Assembly (NCBI GenBank): GCA_025765595.1
Contig: JAIVFH010000087.1
Span: forward strand, 1-64,000
Source: Obelidium mucronatum
Taxonomy: Eukaryota > Chytridiomycota > Chytridiomycetes > Chytridiales > Chytriomycetaceae
Length of the DNA stretch: 64,000 nt
Direction: 5' to 3'
In this document: positions 60,073 through 64,000 of the stretch, piece by piece
Layout: every line of letters starts with the position of its first letter
Numbering within the stretch: position 1 is the stretch's first letter
Notes under the pieces: generated by a model
Told to the model about the DNA's origin: nothing
Databases searched by the model: none
Seen by the model: the letters and a program-made list of their open reading frames with translations, nothing else
Made by a program: the position numbers and the translations under genes

Positions 60073-61213
60073 ATGAGCTTCGTCCAATTGACACCGCTTG
60101 TGGCGCGGTTGACGGTTCCGGCAGCGGGTGAGGAAAGAGACGGATGGACGTGGTGGCGCATTCAGCTAATTCCCGGCAGGACCGTACGCGCGGCACGCCA
60201 GCAACGTGTACCTCGTGGGCGCAAGCGGCACGGACCGCGTGCTCGTCGACACGGGCAACGGCGCCGGCGCAGCGCGTCTCGGCAGCGCACTCGCAGGCGC
60301 TGGCGTGTCGCTGGCGGCGGTGGTGCTGACGCACGCGCACGGCGGACACGCGGGCGGGCTGGCGGCGACGCCCAACACACGGACGCTCACTGCGCGCAGC
60401 GTGCGCGACGGCGCCGCAGTCGGCCCGCTGCTGCGCGCCGTGCACACGCCCGGCCACGCGGCGGACGCGCTGTCGCTGTGGCTGGCGGACGAGCGCGCGC
60501 TGCTTGTTGGCGACGCCGTGTCTTCGACGCCGTTTGAGTCTTCGACGACGCCGCTCCACCCGCGCCACCAGCTGCTCGACGACCTGCCTGCGTACTCGCG
60601 CTCGCTGGCGAACCTGGCCGCCCTGGGCCCGCGCCTCGTCTTTCCCGGCCACGGCGACGTCATCTCCGACGGCCTCGATTACATTTCGCAGGCACAGACC
60701 TGCGTCAAACGAACCTCGTCCGTGATTCTCTCCCTCGTGTCTCATAACCATGCCATCACTGCCCTGGACATTACGCGCTATCTCCTGGACGATAACAAAT
60801 GGGCCATGGCCTTGTCGCTGTCCAATCAGGATTTCAGTATTGCTGGCACATCAAAAACTCCTCAACATTCCGTGGTTCTGGAAGGAACAGTCAAGCTGCA
60901 TTTGCTTGATTTAGAAAAGAAGGGCTTGATTCAACGTGTTTATGCTGCCAAAAACGATACTCAAAATGTTTCAGACGCCCAAAGGAATATGACGGGTCCT
61001 GGAGGATTGACTTTCAATACGATTTTTGATGCTGTTAAAAGCAGCAGGCAAAAGGATTGGGAACAGCACAAAGACTCCTCCAACGATACCAACAACAACA
61101 ACAACAAAAATAATGATGAACAAATCTTTCGTGTGCGAGAACAAGTTCATCCTGCTCATTTACGGCTTGGTCTTTCTCGCGATATTGGATGGACGATTGT
61201 TTCAAAAAAGTAA
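60073..61213 (+). CDS. LACTB2-like metallo-beta-lactamase fold protein
   Basis: Exon 1 is 60073-60127, a 52-nt intron runs 60128-60179 (branch-like CTAAT before CCCGGCAG), and exon 2 is 60180-61213. The join gives VPAAGPYARHASNVYLVG, as expected for LACTB2-type proteins, which act as single-strand endoribonucleases. Visible metal motifs: THAHGGHAGG, HTPGHAADALSL, VGDAVSST and FPGHGDVISDG. The first should read HxHxDH, but Asp is Gly here. The C-terminal winged-helix-like part (LVSHNHAITALDITRYLL, HLLDLEKKGLI) is present, followed by a non-homologous tail. Exon 2 is extremely GC-rich up to about 60700, then drops sharply. Confidence 0.85.
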
Positions 61214-61229
61214 TAAAAAATAGATGTAA

Positions 61230-61230
61230 C

Positions 61231-61269
<39 letters not shown>
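61230..61269. repeat. Poly(T) tract, intergenic
   Basis: About 38 consecutive T between the convergent LACTB2-like and ING genes; the rest of that 290-bp gap is AT-rich without a gene. Confidence 0.95.
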
Positions 61270-61274
<5 letters not shown>

Positions 61275-61504
61275 GTGATTTTGCGTGTGGTTTCAGATTT
61301 AAATCAGCAACCTCATCTCTAAAACATCAAAAAAGTAATGAATAAATGTAAAAGCAAAAGTACATGATGGACCCCTCGATTTTTATTTTAATTTGTGATT
61401 GCGTTGGTTTCACATTTAAATCAACATTCAAACTCGTCTCTAAAGATGAAGGAAAAAAAAAGTGTGTTTGTTGTTGTTGCGAGACATGACAATATTCATG
61501 TGTA

Positions 61505-61820
61505 TTAACAACTACAAACCTTTGTTTTCTTGTTGGCTCGGTCACGACATTGTGGACAGAACCATGATCCTTCGACTTTCTCTGTGAGTCCTACGCAGCC
61601 ATAGTGGAACCATTCGATCTCACACTAATGATTCCGAAATAAGTTTTTTTTTTAAAAAAACAAAGAAATAAAACAACAAATGGAACGTACATCAGAATTA
61701 TCACATCCAATCATGTCACCAAATGAATATTGGTTGCAAATACAGTAGCGCGGCTCATTAGGATCTATTGGGAGATCATCGGGGGATCCCTTTAATGCAG
61801 GTACAGGTTGAACCTCAACA

Positions 61821-61870
<50 letters not shown>

Positions 61871-63029
61871 AACACCGTCCAATTAATATCTATGCACCCA
61901 AAAAAAAAAAGAAAAAACACTGCTTACACTTTGCTGGTGGATTTTCCCTTATATGCAGCAGTCGTAGAAGCTCCAAACGCTGTCGAAGCAGGAACCCGTT
62001 TACTATCTTTTTTGATTCCGTTGTTTGGTGGGGCTGGCTCTGGTTGTGGCGTGGACGGTTTGTTTGGCTTTGTGGTAAATTTCTGTCCTGTTTTTTTTGT
62101 TGTTGTAGTCGTAGGTTTTCGTTTCGCACTTTGTAAAAAAAAACCCTTACGTTTTCCGGGAGTTTCGATTGACGGCGCACCTCTCTTCTCTCCCGCGTAA
62201 CTCGCTGAAGCCATCATTTCAGTGGCGATGGGTGTGTAAAATTGCTGATGCGCTCGAGGTCCCGTCATTTGTTCTGAAGTATTATTGCTTAGGAACACAA
62301 GCCACTACATGACATGAAAAATAAAACCAAACCATCTTCATATTTGGCCAAATCATCATCCAACCGACGAATATGACGATCCACCATATCATACGTCTGA
62401 ACAGCTAAAGCCACTTTATCTTCTCCATGTTTGAGGTATTCCTTGAAAATAGCCGTCAGAGCAACAATCTTTTGCGTGCGTTCTTCTCCGGTAGGTAATT
62501 GTTTGAGCGTGTTCACGATCCCCTTTGTTTCTGATTTGATGGTTTGTTCGACTTCTGTTTTTTTTTTTTTTTTTTTTTTTGGTTTGGAGTGGTATTCAGA
62601 GAGGTATTCTAGAGGTGTTTGTATAAACACTACACCCCCATGTTTCTGTTTTTTTTTTCTTTGACTCACCTTCAGCCATGCCGCCGAGTTCTCGCATCTG
62701 TAATAGTGTGTATATTTAGTTGAAGACGGCTGTCTTCTTTTCCCACACAAAAAATTGCAATCGCCTACAAACCAGAGTAAAGTTTCTACTGAGTTCAAGC
62801 GGAAGAGCTTCGATGGCTGTGTGGCGATTTTGTCGTCAGAATTTTTTGTGTTGTTGCAAATGTTGCAAGTTCGCTTAACTATCGAGGTAGTCCTGTTTTG
62901 AAAACAGAAAATGTTCAGATTGATCGACCCCCCCTCCCCTTCCCTCTCGTAATTGATGTATATATTATATATTGGGGGTTGTACCTCTAAGAAGGCCATG
63001 GATGTGGCCGATACCGTTGGTGCCGTCAT
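61505..63029 (-). CDS. ING-family chromatin reader with PHD finger
   Basis: A subunit type of histone acetyltransferase/deacetylase complexes that reads H3K4me3. The ATG at 63029 starts [15 protein letters not shown]. Small exons follow in phase: 62892-62880 (DYLD), 62816-62773 ([14 protein letters not shown]), 62697-62670 (MRELGGMAE) and from 62554 ([15 protein letters not shown] to DDLAKYED). A basic linker ([14 protein letters not shown]) comes next, then the PHD finger: [22 protein letters not shown], an intron, [26 protein letters not shown]. The aromatic cage and Cys4-His-Cys3 ligands are all visible. The reading ends KKTKVCSC with TAA at 61507-61505; a further 3' exon is possible. The junction near 62300 was not resolved. 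Confidence 0.85.
61822..61868. repeat. Poly(A) tract in an intron
   Basis: About 46 consecutive A on the plus strand inside the ING-gene intron just 5' (coding sense) of the PHD exon. Confidence 0.95.
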
Positions 63030-63821
63030 TGGATGTTTTTTTTGTTTTATTGATGAATAAAAATCAATTGAATAGAGGAATAAGAGAAGTCTAAAAACAA
63101 AAACAAATAAACGAAAAAAAAAAAAAGGAAAAAGATGGGGGGAAAAATCCGAATTTCGTATTCTTTCACACAACTTTAAGGATATGCAAAGACTAATGAT
63201 GTAGGGGGGCGTTTTATTTTTTTTTATCAACTGCCCTAAGTAGAATGAGCAAATTAAATCAACAGTCTCTGGATATGCAGATCCAGCGAACGTTGTTTTG
63301 TTGAATTGGAAGCAAATCGCGAGAGAAACTTAAATGGCCTTCTAGAATTATTTTTTCTTGCTCACAGAACAGGTTTCAACAAGGTGAGCACGAGCACCAA
63401 CGTCGCCCGCACAGCACATCCGCCTCTCGGGACCAAGCAACTTGTTTCCTCGGAGACTCGAGGCCATCGCAGACGCGTCGCTGGGGGCTCGGCTAGCTAG
63501 CGCCTTAGCTGTGCAGTATCAGCCACCCACCCTTCACAGGCATGACTGGCGGCGGGGTCGAACACTCGCACGGAGCAGCAGGAAGAGAAAAACAATACTC
63601 GGGATGGTTATCTTTTGGGAAAGAGCCGTGAGGGATATACCTTGTGCTGGTCGAAATTAGGTTGTGAGATGCGCAATTTAGCAAATTGGCGTGGTCCACT
63701 TAAAAAATATCCAGATCAGCTATTACCCCCCCAAAAAACGTCCTTCTTTTTTATTTGCTGCTGTTATTTGTTTCCTTTTTGTTCTTACACTGGTTTGCTT
63801 CTCCTCTTTGTGTAGTTCACC
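63030..63821. promoter_or_regulatory. Divergent upstream region of the ING and Rab genes
   Basis: A 792-bp gap between divergently transcribed genes. The ING side (63030-63240) is AT-rich; the Rab side (63380-63600) is markedly GC-richer. The acceptor-like TTTGTGTAG just before TTCACCATG suggests a 5' UTR intron in the Rab gene. No further gene is seen. Confidence 0.45.
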
Positions 63822-64000
63822 ATGTCTACAAGCAAAAATGCCAGTTATGACTATCTCATCAAACTGCTCTTGATTGGAGACTCTGGTGCGTTTTGCTTTG
63901 TCCTTGTTTACTCTTGGGAATCACTCTCTTCTATTGTGGCTTCTTCAGTTGTGGCCTCCGATAACGAATCTAAGTTGGCTGGAAGCTCCCCGTCATCATG
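63822..64000 (+). CDS. Sec4/Rab8-type small GTPase, first exon (3' end outside window)
   Basis: The exon at 63822-63885 encodes MSTSKNASYDYLIKLLLIGDS and one base of the next Gly codon, then the donor GTGCGT. YDYLIKLLLIGDSG is the exact entry to the P-loop of exocytic Rab GTPases (Sec4, Rab8, Ypt1-like). The rest of the P-loop (GKS) is not found before the window ends, so the intron probably continues to or past 64000. Role: vesicle delivery in exocytosis. Confidence 0.85.
   Translation, partial: MSTSKNASYDYLIKLLLIGDSGAFCFVLVYSWESLSSIVASSVVASDNESKLAGSSPSS

Noticed and set aside
60065..60751. Arg-rich minus-strand frame of 228 codons
   Set aside because: It lies opposite the GC-rich exon of the LACTB2-like gene; composition explains the lack of stops.

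Overview
The window looks like nuclear DNA of a fungus. Genes are split by short spliceosomal introns (about 44-90 nt, GT..AG). Encoded proteins include Mnn1-type mannosyltransferases, a lytic polysaccharide monooxygenase with a chitin-binding module, a Rad53/Chk2 kinase, a syntaxin, an ING chromatin reader and a Sec4/Rab8 GTPase. The unusual content (TIR-ankyrin giant, chitin-directed secretome, long homopolymers in introns) would suit an early-diverging, possibly zoosporic (chytrid-like) fungus, but that placement is inference. No rRNA, tRNA, CRISPR array or recognisable transposon was seen.

Positions 1-23,202 (minus strand) hold most of one giant non-ribosomal peptide synthetase (NRPS). 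It has a starter region and seven adenylation units, and it continues off the left edge. Long exons of about 2.4 kb encode [A-domain C-terminal subdomain, carrier (T), condensation (C), A-domain N-terminal part]. They alternate with four or five small exons that encode the substrate-selecting A core. The long exons are homogenised between modules while the A cores differ. Module 3 is a mosaic, modules 6 and 7 are near-identical, and a 332-bp frameshifting deletion removes the carrier domain after A2.

Positions 23,500-34,200 (minus) hold a PH/coiled-coil protein, a multi-pass membrane protein with a PH-like tail, a syntaxin, a VHS-like polyQ protein, a phosphoesterase and a small secreted PAN/Apple-like protein. 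Positions 34,500-38,440 (plus) hold a GT71 mannosyltransferase and an FHA-kinase. Positions 38,570-42,352 (minus) hold a coiled-coil nuclear-like protein and a glutathione S-transferase. The former has a 1.1-kb intron that is almost entirely a hairpin-bearing minisatellite. Positions 42,600-45,660 carry two convergent secreted chitin-related genes: an LPMO and an EXORDIUM/peptidase-like protein with a CBM5/12-type module.

Positions 46,078-54,835 (minus) hold one gene of about 2.8 thousand codons: coiled coil, TIR domain, then roughly 65-70 ankyrin repeats. Next come two paralogous small secreted peptides, a second VHS-like gene, a second GT71 gene, a LACTB2-like metallo-beta-lactamase (plus), an ING/PHD gene (minus) and the first exon of a Sec4/Rab8-type GTPase at the right edge. 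The co-occurrence of VHS and GT71 paralogues near 30-36 kb and 56-60 kb suggests an old segmental duplication.
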